Positions 46,501-54,764 of a DNA stretch of 64,000 nucleotides are shown piece by piece (within the stretch, counting starts at the first letter, position 1; every line of letters begins with the position of its first letter). The stretch is from positions 558,001-622,000 of the forward strand of contig NZ_SETE01000002.1 in NCBI RefSeq assembly GCF_004152935.1, read 5' to 3'. The notes under the pieces were generated by a model. That model was not told the DNA's origin and made no database searches. It saw only the letters and a list, made by a program, of their open reading frames with translations. This DNA comes from Brumimicrobium glaciale (GTDB lineage Bacteria; Bacteroidota; Bacteroidia; Flavobacteriales_D; Crocinitomicaceae). Position numbers and translations under genes: made by a program.

Positions 46501-46980
46501 GAATTGCTTTATTCTGCTTTAAACAGAGGATTGAAAACGTGGGGCCAATTAGAAAGTTACCACAAGAACAACGGAAAGATTGAGCATTTCGATGAAGTAA
46601 TTTTCAATCAACTTTCTGATCAAATTACAGTTTTAAATCGCTTTCAGGAACTACATAAAGTTGGACGTTCTAAGCAAATTGACAGAAGTATTTTACAAGA
46701 CTCAGGTGCTATATCAAGTTCGTTCATAGACAAAGTTTCAGAAAAGGTAATAGAGTTAAAAGGAGATCCAGTTTTATTAATTCAAGCATTAAGGAGCGGA
46801 GAAATCTTACGATTTAGGTCAGACAGCGCTGATGAATTGGAACATTATTTATTGACTGAAAGATTTATTGATGACAATGAAATTTTAGAAAATGAGGACA
46901 TTCTGGTTCGCATGCAGGCTTTGATTTCTAATTTAGATTTGCAAGCTGAGGACATAGAACGTTTTTTAAAGAGAATTTAA
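43513..46980 (+). CDS. SbcC/Rad50-like ATPase with membrane segment (YhaN type), extended C-terminus
   Basis: A 1155-residue SMC-like ATPase. The Walker A GPNASGKS is at about 38-45, long coiled coils follow, and the signature LSTGTR (about 842) and Walker B LLADELL (about 871) complete the ATPase. A pair of hydrophobic helices in the middle (about 409-448, TVIVISTSGIIAAIVTYF then WIGILLGILLFIAAYLFA) would anchor the coiled coil to the membrane, as in YhaN; there is no CxxC zinc hook. About 240 residues follow the ATPase core, a mostly helical extension not expected in SbcC. The stop is followed by a palindrome nest, and a decayed copy of the gene's 3' end lies at 48829-48963. Confidence 0.85.
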   Translation: MKKSPYILKELSIKKMPGFPSGMESLNDLAANVNIITGPNASGKSSTARAIQELIWHNNTKGLRLQGSVKIDNDAWEIDIDSGRIRTERNGIDEQLKGLPSLEGHKRYLLALHNFVEGDENDLAKEIAKQSIGGFDLDAAQNELGYSDRIQNLGATDFKKFKDSENKYRAIREEQKSLKREEDSLVQLRSQKEKAEIANKLNEFYTKVAEYLESKLIYNQLTDQINEFPESITKLTGNEHNQIQEYEKEIEECVIKIDKASAEIEKSKNELKKLTISASGIEEKTILEIQERLEKLGDLDRNIADFKSQIIQEKIKEKTALNSVDDSIDPSEWKNLNIQDVTGLDKMLRDAHQALGENRFLNSEIDLLEVEAKKFQKENLKSETYTYGIKTLAEWLKDPTDSKGIPLKTVIVISTSGIIAAIVTYFIGWIGILLGILLFIAAYLFAKSANGNGSNSLDIRENDFKKSGLKSPSSWDNENVANRIDELIAQLSDGKESERIGQRLKDCQSKLKNLQIRMDSLNAVRQHWIEKLQAAPGFPESSSNDFSSLYWFLTHVKNWQEAFIQRKALEVKSSEAKEQYENELNKINALFNNSNLTETKDIIEAKATFSELKKEEIIRRNETQIIQQKEEGINELSNLKKKSNERRLSIFQTIGIDEKDKDSIQELIKQLAGFKLLEKDFYSSEQAFLKLESQLHAHSLFNDYEEEIKGLAIDEAKEKANLNKEIANKKEEIQNEIVGIETLINDKKKGHELEDLLTEKEEALDELHLLYERNLASTTGELIISELKKETQNKNRPEVFKRANEIFNKITLGRYELKLNEKEGSSFEANDKVLKRSYNLSELSTGTRVQLLLSVRLAYVETVESAIKLPLLADELLANSDDERAKAIIEALIEISREGRQVFYFTAQADEVGKWMAHLAPTDLEYKVIQLNSKGNEIYNADQFQPELSNLIFTQDIPKPIGKSHKEYGGILAVPAFNLLTQENSELHLWYLIEDLELLYSALNRGLKTWGQLESYHKNNGKIEHFDEVIFNQLSDQITVLNRFQELHKVGRSKQIDRSILQDSGAISSSFIDKVSEKVIELKGDPVLLIQALRSGEILRFRSDSADELEHYLLTERFIDDNEILENEDILVRMQALISNLDLQAEDIERFLKRI

Positions 46981-47180
46981 CTTATTTCAAGAATAGCGAA
47001 AATTAATTTTATTGGCTCTGTTTGAAATACTGTTGGTACTCAATTTTAATCCTTTGAAAAATTAATAGTTCTACTACGAATTTAACTGTAACCTACATAA
47101 TTTGTATTTTAAAGTAATTATCCAAGTCATCATTTCATTTTTACAAGCAAGCATATGGAAACCTGTCTTTCAGCTGGTTA

Positions 47181-47373
47181 GTCCCGTCGGGACGGCATAT
47201 TAATAGCCAAGGACGTAAGTCCTTGGTTTAAAACAAATAGATATAATACAAAACCCAACAAAATCGACCTAATTGCATGCAATTAGGTCGATTTTGTTGG
47301 GTTTTGTTTCGGTTTGTATCGTTTGGCGGATGGACTTACGTCCATCCTTATTAACATGCCGTCCCTCTGGGAC
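47181..47373. repeat. Inverted two-hairpin units around a 60-bp perfect palindrome
   Basis: Unit 1 (47181-47226) is GTCCCGTCGGGAC, a 13-nt linker GGCATATTAATAG and CCAAGGACGTAAGTCCTTGG. Unit 2 (47328-47373) is the same design in reverse complement, with slightly different stems. Between them, 47248-47307 is a perfect 60-bp palindrome without spacer, centred on GCATGC. The 695-bp gap between yhaN and the permease gene holds nothing else recognisable. Confidence 0.88.
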
Positions 47374-47675
47374 TTAGAACAATAAATACTTAAATAACAG
47401 AGACTTATAAAATTAAGCGAAATGTATTTTAATAGAAAGTTTCTATTAAAATAAAAGTAGAACCAAATTAGCAATCGTTTAGCTTCATTGAAAACCATAG
47501 ATTTTAAATCTACTCACACAAAATCATATAGAACCATTTTATTTAGCATATATCACAAAAAGAACATTAGTTATATTCAATCTAAAGATGTAGTTTTATT
47601 CTCGATAAATGCATTATCATTGGTTAAGGAAAACCAGATAAAACACTAGTAAACTTACTCTTAAAACTATACACA

Positions 47676-48803
47676 ATGACGCTGTCCTTCCAAAGATTAT
47701 TTTTTGCTGTAGCATCAATATTTGCCCTTTTCGCAATCATGATTTTGGCAAAAACGATTCTTATTCCGCTAAGTATAGCATTGCTGAGTTCATTTATACT
47801 TCTACCAGTAGTAAAAAAACTCGAGAAATGGGGAGTCAATAAATCTCTTTCTGTAACGTTTTCCATTCTAGGAGTGTTTATAATAATTGGAGGGATTTTA
47901 CTTCTGTTTTCTACTCAATTCATCAAATTATCATCTGAATTTTCTGATTTTAAAGAAGAAATACTGACGGCTTTTACTGACCTTACTTTATACATCAACG
48001 AACATGTTCCTTTTCTACCAGATTTAGAAAAAGAAGATCTAATTGAAAAAATTAAAACCTGGGCTAGTGAATCAAGTGGAACCTTATTAAGTAAATCCAT
48101 CAGCGGAACGAGTGCATTTTTCGCTGGATTCATCATCTCTATTATTTTTACTTTCCTATTCTTAATTTACAGAAAAGGATTAACGAATGCATTCGCTAGT
48201 TTTGCTAAAGTAGAAAACAGGCCAAGAGTCGTTAAAATGTTAAAATCTGTTCAGCAGGTCGGACAAAAATATATTATTGGAATGGTTATTCTTATTAATT
48301 TGGTCGGATTAATCAACAGTGTAGGATTATGGATTATCGGTCTAGACAACCCCTTCTTTTTCGGATTCTTAGGCGCCACTTTCTCCATTCTTCCATATAT
48401 AGGAACAACCATCGGAACGATTATTCCAGCGGTATTTGCATTGGTTTCTTACGATACGATTTGGGTAGCTGTTGGAGTAATCATTCTATTTTGGGCTGTC
48501 CAATTGGTGACAGATAATTTCCTCACGCCAAAAATCGTAGGAAGTAGTTTGGATGTCAATGCCCTTGCCTCTATTTTAAGTATAATCGTTGGTGCTTCAG
48601 TTTGGGGAGCCGCAGGAATGATTCTGTTCCTTCCTTTTGCCGCAATGCTGAAGGTGGTTTGTGAAGAATTTGACGAACTGAAACCAATTGCTTTGCTGAT
48701 TGGGACCAAGAATTATGTAGATGATAATGGCAAGAAGAAAAATGTTGGGAAGTTTAAGAAAGCTTGGAGTTGGGTGAAAGGGAAGTTTGGGAAAGAGAAG
48801 TAG
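47676..48803 (+). CDS. AI-2E/PerM-family permease
   Basis: A 375-residue inner membrane protein with about eight membrane helices: a pair at the start (about 8-60), one near 68-85, then a cluster from about 150 to 340. The family's mid-protein loop and the segment FFGFLGATFSILPYIGTTIG (about 227-246) are typical, as is LAVGVIILFWAVQLVTDNFL-like sequence. Members are linked to autoinducer-2 export or Na+/H+ exchange; the substrate here is unknown. It lies between intact yhaN and a decayed duplicate of the yhaN 3' end. Confidence 0.88.
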   Translation: MTLSFQRLFFAVASIFALFAIMILAKTILIPLSIALLSSFILLPVVKKLEKWGVNKSLSVTFSILGVFIIIGGILLLFSTQFIKLSSEFSDFKEEILTAFTDLTLYINEHVPFLPDLEKEDLIEKIKTWASESSGTLLSKSISGTSAFFAGFIISIIFTFLFLIYRKGLTNAFASFAKVENRPRVVKMLKSVQQVGQKYIIGMVILINLVGLINSVGLWIIGLDNPFFFGFLGATFSILPYIGTTIGTIIPAVFALVSYDTIWVAVGVIILFWAVQLVTDNFLTPKIVGSSLDVNALASILSIIVGASVWGAAGMILFLPFAAMLKVVCEEFDELKPIALLIGTKNYVDDNGKKKNVGKFKKAWSWVKGKFGKEK

Positions 48804-48828
48804 GATGGTTATAAAAAGATTAATGGAC

Positions 48829-48963
48829 TTGAATTAGAACATTATTTATTGATATCAAGTAAATTTTAGGGAGTAAAGACATTATCATTCGCTTACAAAC
48901 TTTGATTTCTAATTTAGAATTGAGAAGTTCATGAAGCCGTAAAATTAATCAGACGAATTTTAA
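48829..48963 (+). pseudogene. Decayed copy of the yhaN-like gene 3' end
   Basis: GAATTAGAACATTATTTATT and CTTTGATTTCTAATTTAGA match 46834-46856 and 46919-46937 almost exactly, in the same order and orientation, with a small deletion and substitutions between them. The match ends near the original stop region (AGACGAATTTTAA). The reading frame is lost. Confidence 0.8.
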
Positions 48964-49060
48964 AAGAAAGTAAACCTTCAAGTTATCAGGTTGAAATAAT
49001 TACTTTTAGCTCTTTTTAAAACTACAAATGATACTTTAACTTTAATTCTACTCAACTACA

Positions 49061-49780
49061 ATGGCAAAATTAAAACCGAATGAAACCAGAGCAAAAACAG
49101 CTATCATACTTATATGGATTGTTTTAGGATTTGAAATTATCTCATTAATTTCAAGTTTTTTACAACTCAACCTACTCCACAATTCCGAAGCAGGTGAACT
49201 AATCACCATGGAAGAATTAAATAGCAATAATTTAAGAGTTCAGGTTATTGCAATAATGTATATCATAGTTTCAATAATTTCTGGTGTGACTTTTATCATG
49301 TGGTTTAGACGTGCATATTACAATTTACATCAAAAGGTTTCATATCTTTCTTATGACGATGGATGGGCTGCAGGAGCTTGGTTTGTTCCTATAATGAATT
49401 GGTTTCGTCCTTTGCAAATCATGAAAGAGTTATATACTTATACGCCAGAATTCCTCACAAATAAAGGTATTGAATTCGAAAACAAACTTCAGAAATGGTC
49501 TCTAATAGTCTGGTGGACTTTGTGGATTACAGGTGGTATATTGGGAAATATAGGGTCTCAATTAAGCAGAAGGGCTGAAGAAGCAGTAGAATTTATTTTT
49601 TCAACAAACATCTCAATTATAGGTAATGTTATTGGAATAGTACTCGCAATAATTACTGTGAAAATAATTTCAGATTATGCCAAAGTTGAACCGCTACTTT
49701 TCGAAACAGAAGATCTGAATGATCAAATTAACTCTGATTCGTTCAACATCGGAACCAGTACAACTCTTTTGGATGATTAA
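49061..49780 (+). CDS. DUF4328 membrane protein
   Basis: A 239-residue protein with four membrane segments (about 13-33, 62-85, 148-168 and 178-200). MWFRRAYYNLHQKVSYLSYD followed by WAAGAWFVPIMNWFRPLQIM is diagnostic of DUF4328. Function is unknown. It lies upstream of the ECF sigma pair with a 139-bp gap; TAACTTTA about 30 bp before the ATG may be the -7 box. Confidence 0.88.
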   Translation: MAKLKPNETRAKTAIILIWIVLGFEIISLISSFLQLNLLHNSEAGELITMEELNSNNLRVQVIAIMYIIVSIISGVTFIMWFRRAYYNLHQKVSYLSYDDGWAAGAWFVPIMNWFRPLQIMKELYTYTPEFLTNKGIEFENKLQKWSLIVWWTLWITGGILGNIGSQLSRRAEEAVEFIFSTNISIIGNVIGIVLAIITVKIISDYAKVEPLLFETEDLNDQINSDSFNIGTSTTLLDD

Positions 49781-49919
49781 AACACTGTATTCTGCTAAGC
49801 TACATCGAACTATTCTTAAGGTAAAAGTTAGAATTGAAAATTAGAATTGAAATAATTGATTAGTAATTCCTTAAACTTTTTTCATTTCTTTGTAAAATAA
49901 AACACTACTTTTAATACCG

Positions 49920-50471
49920 ATGAGTGAAAACGAAATAATCCAAAATGTTGCGAGCCTGCAATTAGGCGATCACGTTGCTTTGGAAAAGATATACGATAAC
50001 TATTCCCCTGCCCTATTTGGGTTGTGTTTAAAAATCGTAAAAGACGAAGCATTAGCACAAGATATTTTACAAGAAGCATTTGTAAAAATCTGGTCGAAGG
50101 TAAATACTTACGATAATAATAAAGGTTCATTTTTTACGTGGATGCTTAATATCACTCGGAATTTGGCCATTGACAACTATCGTAAAATTACAAGACATCA
50201 AACAATTTCAATCCAAAACAACGAAAAATCCGTACATATATTAAAGGATGATAAAATGGATATCCCAATTCATCATATTGGACTGAAGGATCTCGTTAAT
50301 GGATTACCCGATGAACAAGTAGAAATGATTGAATATTTATATTTTAAAGGGTATACTCAACAAGAAACTTCTGATGAGTTAAATATTCCACTTGGAACTG
50401 TTAAAACAAGATCGAGAACAGCTATTGCATCCTTGAGAGAAATTTTTAAATTATTCGTATTATGGATGTAA
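49920..50471 (+). CDS. ECF-family RNA polymerase sigma factor
   Basis: A 183-residue sigma-70 factor with region 2 (about 20-90: LEKIYDNYSPALFGLCLKIV, DILQEAFVKIWSKV, FTWMLNITRNLAIDNYRK) and region 4 (about 125-178: YFKGYTQQETSDELNIPLGT then VKTRSRTAIASLRE). It is typical of ECF sigma factors that pair with RskA-like anti-sigma proteins. It overlaps the next gene by 10 bp. Confidence 0.94.
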   Translation: MSENEIIQNVASLQLGDHVALEKIYDNYSPALFGLCLKIVKDEALAQDILQEAFVKIWSKVNTYDNNKGSFFTWMLNITRNLAIDNYRKITRHQTISIQNNEKSVHILKDDKMDIPIHHIGLKDLVNGLPDEQVEMIEYLYFKGYTQQETSDELNIPLGTVKTRSRTAIASLREIFKLFVLWM

Positions 50472-51295
50472 AAAACTATATTTCATCTGGCATATTAGAG
50501 CGCTATGTTTTTGGCGAAGTTTCTTCACAAGAGAAGCAAGAAGTAGCGTGTTTATCTAAAATTTATCCAGAAATTCAAAAAGAACTATTTGCACACCAAT
50601 TAGGTGTTGAGAAAATGGTTTCAAAATATTCAGTTACTCCTCCTCAAGAATTAAAGCAACAAATTCTTTTAAAGGTTAGCAACACGTCGCAAGATCATTC
50701 TACCACAGAGGACAAAGATGAAAAAATCATTTCTATTAATAGGACGAATCAAAAATTGGAATCGAATAAGAATATTTATAAATATCTAGCAGCAGCTTGT
50801 TCAGTAGGAATGATATTGTTATTGGCTGGTGGCTTTTATTTGAATAATCTTAACACTGATTTGAAAGGAACCATTGCAGCAAATGACAATAAAATAACTG
50901 ATCTAGAAGGTGATTACAATCAAATGGCTGCAACGAACGAATCTATAAATCAAAAGTTTGAGATAGTAACAAGTGCTAGTACTTCGAAAATTTTGATGAA
51001 GGGAACAGAGAGTCAACCCACTTCTTTGGCCAATGTATTTGTTAGTGAAGAAAATGAAAATGTTTATCTCCAAGTAGGGAATCTTCCAGGTATTTCTGAG
51101 AATAACGATTATCAACTTTGGGCAATTGTTGACGGAAAACCAGAAAGTTTAGGTGTATTTAATACAGAAAACAAAGAAGAATTACTTGAAATGAAGTATT
51201 TCCCTAAAGCACAAGCTTACGCTGTAACACTTGAGCCTAAAGGAGGTAGTGAATCACCAACAATGGAGAATATGTATGTTTATGGTGGGGTTTAG
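50462..51295 (+). CDS. RskA-like transmembrane anti-sigma factor
   Basis: A 277-residue protein. The cytosolic N-terminus (about 1-100; GILERYVFGEVSSQEKQEV) is the sigma-binding part, a single membrane helix lies at about 112-128 (SVGMILLLAGGFYLNN), and the periplasmic RskA domain follows (about 150-277; YQLWAIVDGKPESLGVF). It should hold the sigma factor encoded upstream until a periplasmic signal arrives. No zinc-finger HxxxCxxC is present. A strong terminator ends the operon. Confidence 0.9.
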   Translation: MDVKNYISSGILERYVFGEVSSQEKQEVACLSKIYPEIQKELFAHQLGVEKMVSKYSVTPPQELKQQILLKVSNTSQDHSTTEDKDEKIISINRTNQKLESNKNIYKYLAAACSVGMILLLAGGFYLNNLNTDLKGTIAANDNKITDLEGDYNQMAATNESINQKFEIVTSASTSKILMKGTESQPTSLANVFVSEENENVYLQVGNLPGISENNDYQLWAIVDGKPESLGVFNTENKEELLEMKYFPKAQAYAVTLEPKGGSESPTMENMYVYGGV

Positions 51296-51322
51296 GAATT
51301 TGAAAACATCTTATATTAATAG

Positions 51323-51353
51323 AAAAGAGAGCAGATTAGTCTGCTCTCTTTTT
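51323..51353 (+). terminator. Terminator of the sigma/anti-sigma operon
   Basis: AAAAGAGAGCAGA, a TTAG loop and TCTGCTCTCTTTT give a 13-bp perfect stem with a T-run, 28 bp after the stop. Confidence 0.85.
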
Positions 51354-51433
51354 GGTTTGCGAATGATGCTTATGTTTATTAGATAAAGTAAGATGTTATA
51401 AGAAAAATTGACCTTTATAAAGAAATTACGCCT

Positions 51434-52202
51434 ATGCGAATAAAGATTCCAAATAAAATAACAAGCGAATTATACGGTTATAATTAAATTATTCGATTCA
51501 TTAAAAGTGCAAGTGATATTAATAATACTACAATTGAATTAGATTTTGAACTTGTCTCATTTTTGGAGGCTAATTTATGTGCGGTTTTAGGAGTTTGTTT
51601 TGAAATTCTAGAAAAAAATGGTAATGAAATTAGACTTATCAACCTTCAACCCAAGGTAGAGAGAATAATGCGAAAAAACGCTTTCCTACTAAAGTATGGT
51701 TATGGAGCAATAGATGATTTTTATCAGACAACAATAACTTATCATAAATTTACTCCTGACAACGATGAAGGATTTAATGAGTATATAACGCAACAATTAC
51801 TAGCAATGTCGGGCTTTCCATCACATAGTAAAGCTTTAGGCAAGGCCATTTTACGTAATATTTTTGAAATTTTTGAAAATGCTAGAACTCATGGTTCTTG
51901 CGAATATATTCATACTTGTGGTCAGTTTTTTCCAAAAAAGCCAGATAAACCTCTTCACTTTACGATTGTAGATAAAGGAATTAACATTCAACAAAATGTA
52001 CGTGATTATTTAAAAAAGGACATTAAAGCTGATGAGGCAATCAAGTGGGCAATGGAAAAAGGAAATACAACAAAGGTAGGCGACACATCAGGAGGGTTAG
52101 GTTTAAATGTAATTTTTGAACTCAAGAAACTTAATTTTAGTTACAGATGATGGAGATTTTGAAAATATTTTTACTGGAAAGACATTAGTTTCTATGAGCT
52201 AG
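51434..52202 (+). pseudogene. Broken STAS-like/HATPase (GHKL) gene with two lesions
   Basis: A frame opens at the ATG 51434 (MRIKIPNKITSELYGYN), meets an in-frame TAA at 51485-51487, then continues in the same frame for over 200 codons. The product would have a STAS-like segment (IELDFELVSFLEANLCAVLG) and a GHKL ATPase with N box FENARTHG, G1 VDKGI and G2 SGGLGLN. Near 52130 the frame shifts: the sequence LVTDDGDFENIFTGKTLVSM continues in the next frame to a TAG at 52200-52202. A nonsense change plus a frameshift indicates a true pseudogene, unless both are sequencing errors. A truncated product from TTG 51563 is possible. Confidence 0.75.
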
Positions 52203-52577
52203 TTCTCTGTAGTCTTTCTTATTCATTTTCCCCATTCCTATAGGTTTACACTACCAATTTGAGAAGTTATCAAAACACATTTTCATTTAAAGCAATAACA
52301 TCTTCATTTCTTCCTTTCAAAATCTCAAAATGTTCCCATCGCCAAGCCCTGACGGAGATGAATAGCTTGCTGAACTTGCTTGCACAGTGTTTTAAGTTGG
52401 TGAAAGCGACCTACGGAAGCTCTTTGCCAGCTTTTTAAACACGTAACAAAGCGAGAAAGCAACTAGAAAACGCAGACAGATTAAGGCTCCCTAAAGAAAA
52501 AAATCAACCAATTATAACGCAACTAATTAAAGAATAAATAGTTATATTTACTGTACGTAATTCTAAATCAATAAAAA
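52203..52577. other. Gap with a GC-richer, non-coding island
   Basis: The part from about 52325 to 52495 is visibly less AT-rich than its surroundings (GCCAAGCCCTGACGGAGATG, AAGCGACCTACGGAAGCTCT) and has no open frame. It may be a dispersed repeat or a structured RNA; no known RNA family was recognised. Confidence 0.4.
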
Positions 52578-52808
52578 ATGTCAGACTTCACTATTTCACT
52601 TCCTTCCTCCCTACTCCGACTTTTAGAAGAAAAAGCCATTGAAATGGGGGTTGATAAAAACATCCTCATCGAGAAAGCGCTTAATAATTATTTAGACGAA
52701 TTGAATAGAAAGGAATATATCAAGTCTTTTAGACGCATGAGGAATGATAAGGATTTACTTGCTATTTCAGAGGAAGGGATGGATGACTATGCTCGTAATA
52801 TTATTTGA
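52578..52808 (+). CDS. Ribbon-helix-helix (CopG-type) antitoxin, apparently orphan
   Basis: A 76-residue protein with an N-terminal RHH DNA-binding domain (FTISLPSSLLRLLEEKAIEM then ILIEKALNNYLDEL) and a C-terminal tail (LLAISEEGMDDYARNII) of the kind that wraps PemK/MazF-type toxins. No toxin gene overlaps or follows; a terminator and a convergent gene come next. It may be a leftover of a toxin-antitoxin module or a stand-alone regulator. Confidence 0.75.
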   Translation: MSDFTISLPSSLLRLLEEKAIEMGVDKNILIEKALNNYLDELNRKEYIKSFRRMRNDKDLLAISEEGMDDYARNII

Positions 52809-52860
52809 ATCTTAACTTTTTAAAGGAAAAAGCTTCATTTTAACCTCGTTAAAAAACATA

Positions 52861-52893
52861 AAAAGCTGGTCCCAAATCGAGACCAGCTTTTTT
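52861..52893. terminator. Bidirectional terminator between convergent genes
   Basis: AAAAGCTGGTC and GACCAGCTTTTTT pair around a 9-nt loop, placed between the antitoxin gene and the minus-strand T9SS gene. Confidence 0.85.
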
Positions 52894-52926
52894 AAATTGC
52901 AGTAAAATTAGTAGTTTGAATTCCTT

Positions 52927-54660
52927 CTACTTTTTCACTATTTTCTTAATCACAACTCCTGAAATGTTGCTTATTTTCAAATAATAAACTCCATTTGGTA
53001 AATCTCCAATTTGAATCGTTTTCTGATTTTCAAATTTCATTAATGTCTGTCCTTGCGTATTCATCAATTGTCCTACAAAATTCACCTCATCCGTTTCAAT
53101 GTTTAAAACATCAGTTGCTGGATTTGGATAAATATTCACATTATTTACTGCATAATCTGATAAACCTAAATCTGAACAAGTCACTTGAACAGCTTGTGTT
53201 TGCTGAGTTTCATTTCCTACAGCGTCTACATAAGTCCAGTTAATTGTGTAAGTCCCTGCTGTTGCATAGCTCAAAGGATCAACTGTGGTTGCAATAATAA
53301 TTCCAGCACAGTTATCTGTTGCAACTGGGAAGTTTACAATAATACTATCACACGACAATTCCAAAGTTGGCAAAGGAGTTACATCCGCCATTGGTGCAGT
53401 TTCATCTTCAATCACAACTTCTTGTGTTTGCGTTTCTGTACCATTTGAATTTGTGTAAGTCCAAGTAACAGTAAAAGTTCCTTGCGTTGAATATGTCAAT
53501 GGATCATTAGTTGTCGCTGTGATTGTTCCTACATCTGCAGTTGGTGCGGTCAACGTAGCTTCACATTCTGCATTTACAGTTGCTAAAATTGCAACATCAG
53601 GAACCGGAACAGCACTTCCAGCTGGGAAAGTTTTTAGAATGCATTTATTTGCAATTGCAACACCAGTAGCTGATCCAGAATCAATTACAGTAAATGTTGT
53701 TCCGTCAACTACTTCAAAAAGTGAAGGTGCAGCAAATCCATCTGCTGAACAAATTGCGAAATCTCCAGTGTTTTCGTCGATATCAAACGAGCGACCGTAT
53801 CCAAATGACCATGAACCACCAGCCAATGTGCTTGTGTACGATGAAACCAATGGTAAAGTTGATGACGTTACTGTGTTATAGATGAATAATTCTTTATTTG
53901 ATAAATTCCAGAAATACAATTTCGAATCATATTTACGCAATAATGTTGATCCAGGAACGCCAGTTAAGATTTCAGTTCCTATTACATCACTATTTAAAAC
54001 ATCAACAGAAATCAATGATCCTGAACCATTCATTACCCAAACTAAATTTGTTAGTTCATCGAAAACCATTCCTTTGATAGTACCAATTCCTGGAGCAACA
54101 ACACCAGAAATAGTCTGCGTGAGTGTGTCCACTTTGATAACGTTTGATCCCATTTGAGCATAAATAAATCCATTCGCTTGCAACATGAATTGAGCTGTTG
54201 CGCTTATATTATTATTTGGGTCAGCAACAGGTGCAATTGTGTTATTCACTAAATCCACAAACTGAATTGTTTTCGGATTTCCAGTTGCAACGTACCCTTT
54301 AGTTTGACTCGCCATTACCAATGTTTGTGGTGCATCTGAAGTTGTAAAAGTATGTACTTCTGTGAATGCTGGATAATCAACAATAGTGATTCTGCCTGGT
54401 CCCGAAGGTTTTTCGATCATCAAAGCTTTGTTTCCAAAAACTCCAAAATCTTGTAAGACATCAAACCCTGCTGAGGAGTTTGCTGTTTGATACGCTCCTG
54501 CCGATGTTGACGTTGGATTTGTATAGTTAGTCACTGTGTAAACATCTGCATTTGTAGAACCAAAGTTTCCTTCGGCAACAACCTCTAGGTTGTAGAAAGT
54601 TTGCGCGTAACTAAACGCTGAAAAAATTACAAATAATAAAAAGGTAAATTGTGTTCTCAT
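52927..54660 (-). CDS. T9SS-exported beta-propeller protein (DUF5074/YncE-like), B12-riboswitch controlled
   Basis: A 577-residue protein with signal peptide (cut near FSYAQ). Residues about 25-345 form a YncE/DUF5074-like propeller (GNKALMIEKPSGPGRITIVD, TKGYVATGNPKTIQFVDLVN, GIGTIKGMVFDELTNLVWVM). Two HYR/Ig-like domains follow (about 355-495), then a T9SS type A sorting domain (NVNIYPNPATDVLNIET ... LPNGVYYLKI). A cobalamin riboswitch lies directly upstream, so it is made when B12 is scarce. In Bacteroides, BtuG is a surface propeller that captures B12 for BtuB; this protein may be a T9SS-attached counterpart. No btuB is adjacent. Confidence 0.85.
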   Translation of the reverse strand: MRTQFTFLLFVIFSAFSYAQTFYNLEVVAEGNFGSTNADVYTVTNYTNPTSTSAGAYQTANSSAGFDVLQDFGVFGNKALMIEKPSGPGRITIVDYPAFTEVHTFTTSDAPQTLVMASQTKGYVATGNPKTIQFVDLVNNTIAPVADPNNNISATAQFMLQANGFIYAQMGSNVIKVDTLTQTISGVVAPGIGTIKGMVFDELTNLVWVMNGSGSLISVDVLNSDVIGTEILTGVPGSTLLRKYDSKLYFWNLSNKELFIYNTVTSSTLPLVSSYTSTLAGGSWSFGYGRSFDIDENTGDFAICSADGFAAPSLFEVVDGTTFTVIDSGSATGVAIANKCILKTFPAGSAVPVPDVAILATVNAECEATLTAPTADVGTITATTNDPLTYSTQGTFTVTWTYTNSNGTETQTQEVVIEDETAPMADVTPLPTLELSCDSIIVNFPVATDNCAGIIIATTVDPLSYATAGTYTINWTYVDAVGNETQQTQAVQVTCSDLGLSDYAVNNVNIYPNPATDVLNIETDEVNFVGQLMNTQGQTLMKFENQKTIQIGDLPNGVYYLKISNISGVVIKKIVKK

Positions 54661-54764
54661 TTTAATAATGATTAAAAATTAATAAAATGGAAAAACAATA
54701 GAAAGCACAGACAAATGGCCAAAATGTCTCTCATTCTACTTTTTCTCCGAAAGTGAATTATTTA

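Noticed and set aside
47283-47498. 71-codon minus-strand frame
   Set aside because: It is read through the palindrome nest and ends in the 60-bp palindrome.
53519-53881. 120-codon frame opposite the T9SS propeller gene
   Set aside because: It is an antisense shadow of a well-supported gene with riboswitch and signal peptide.
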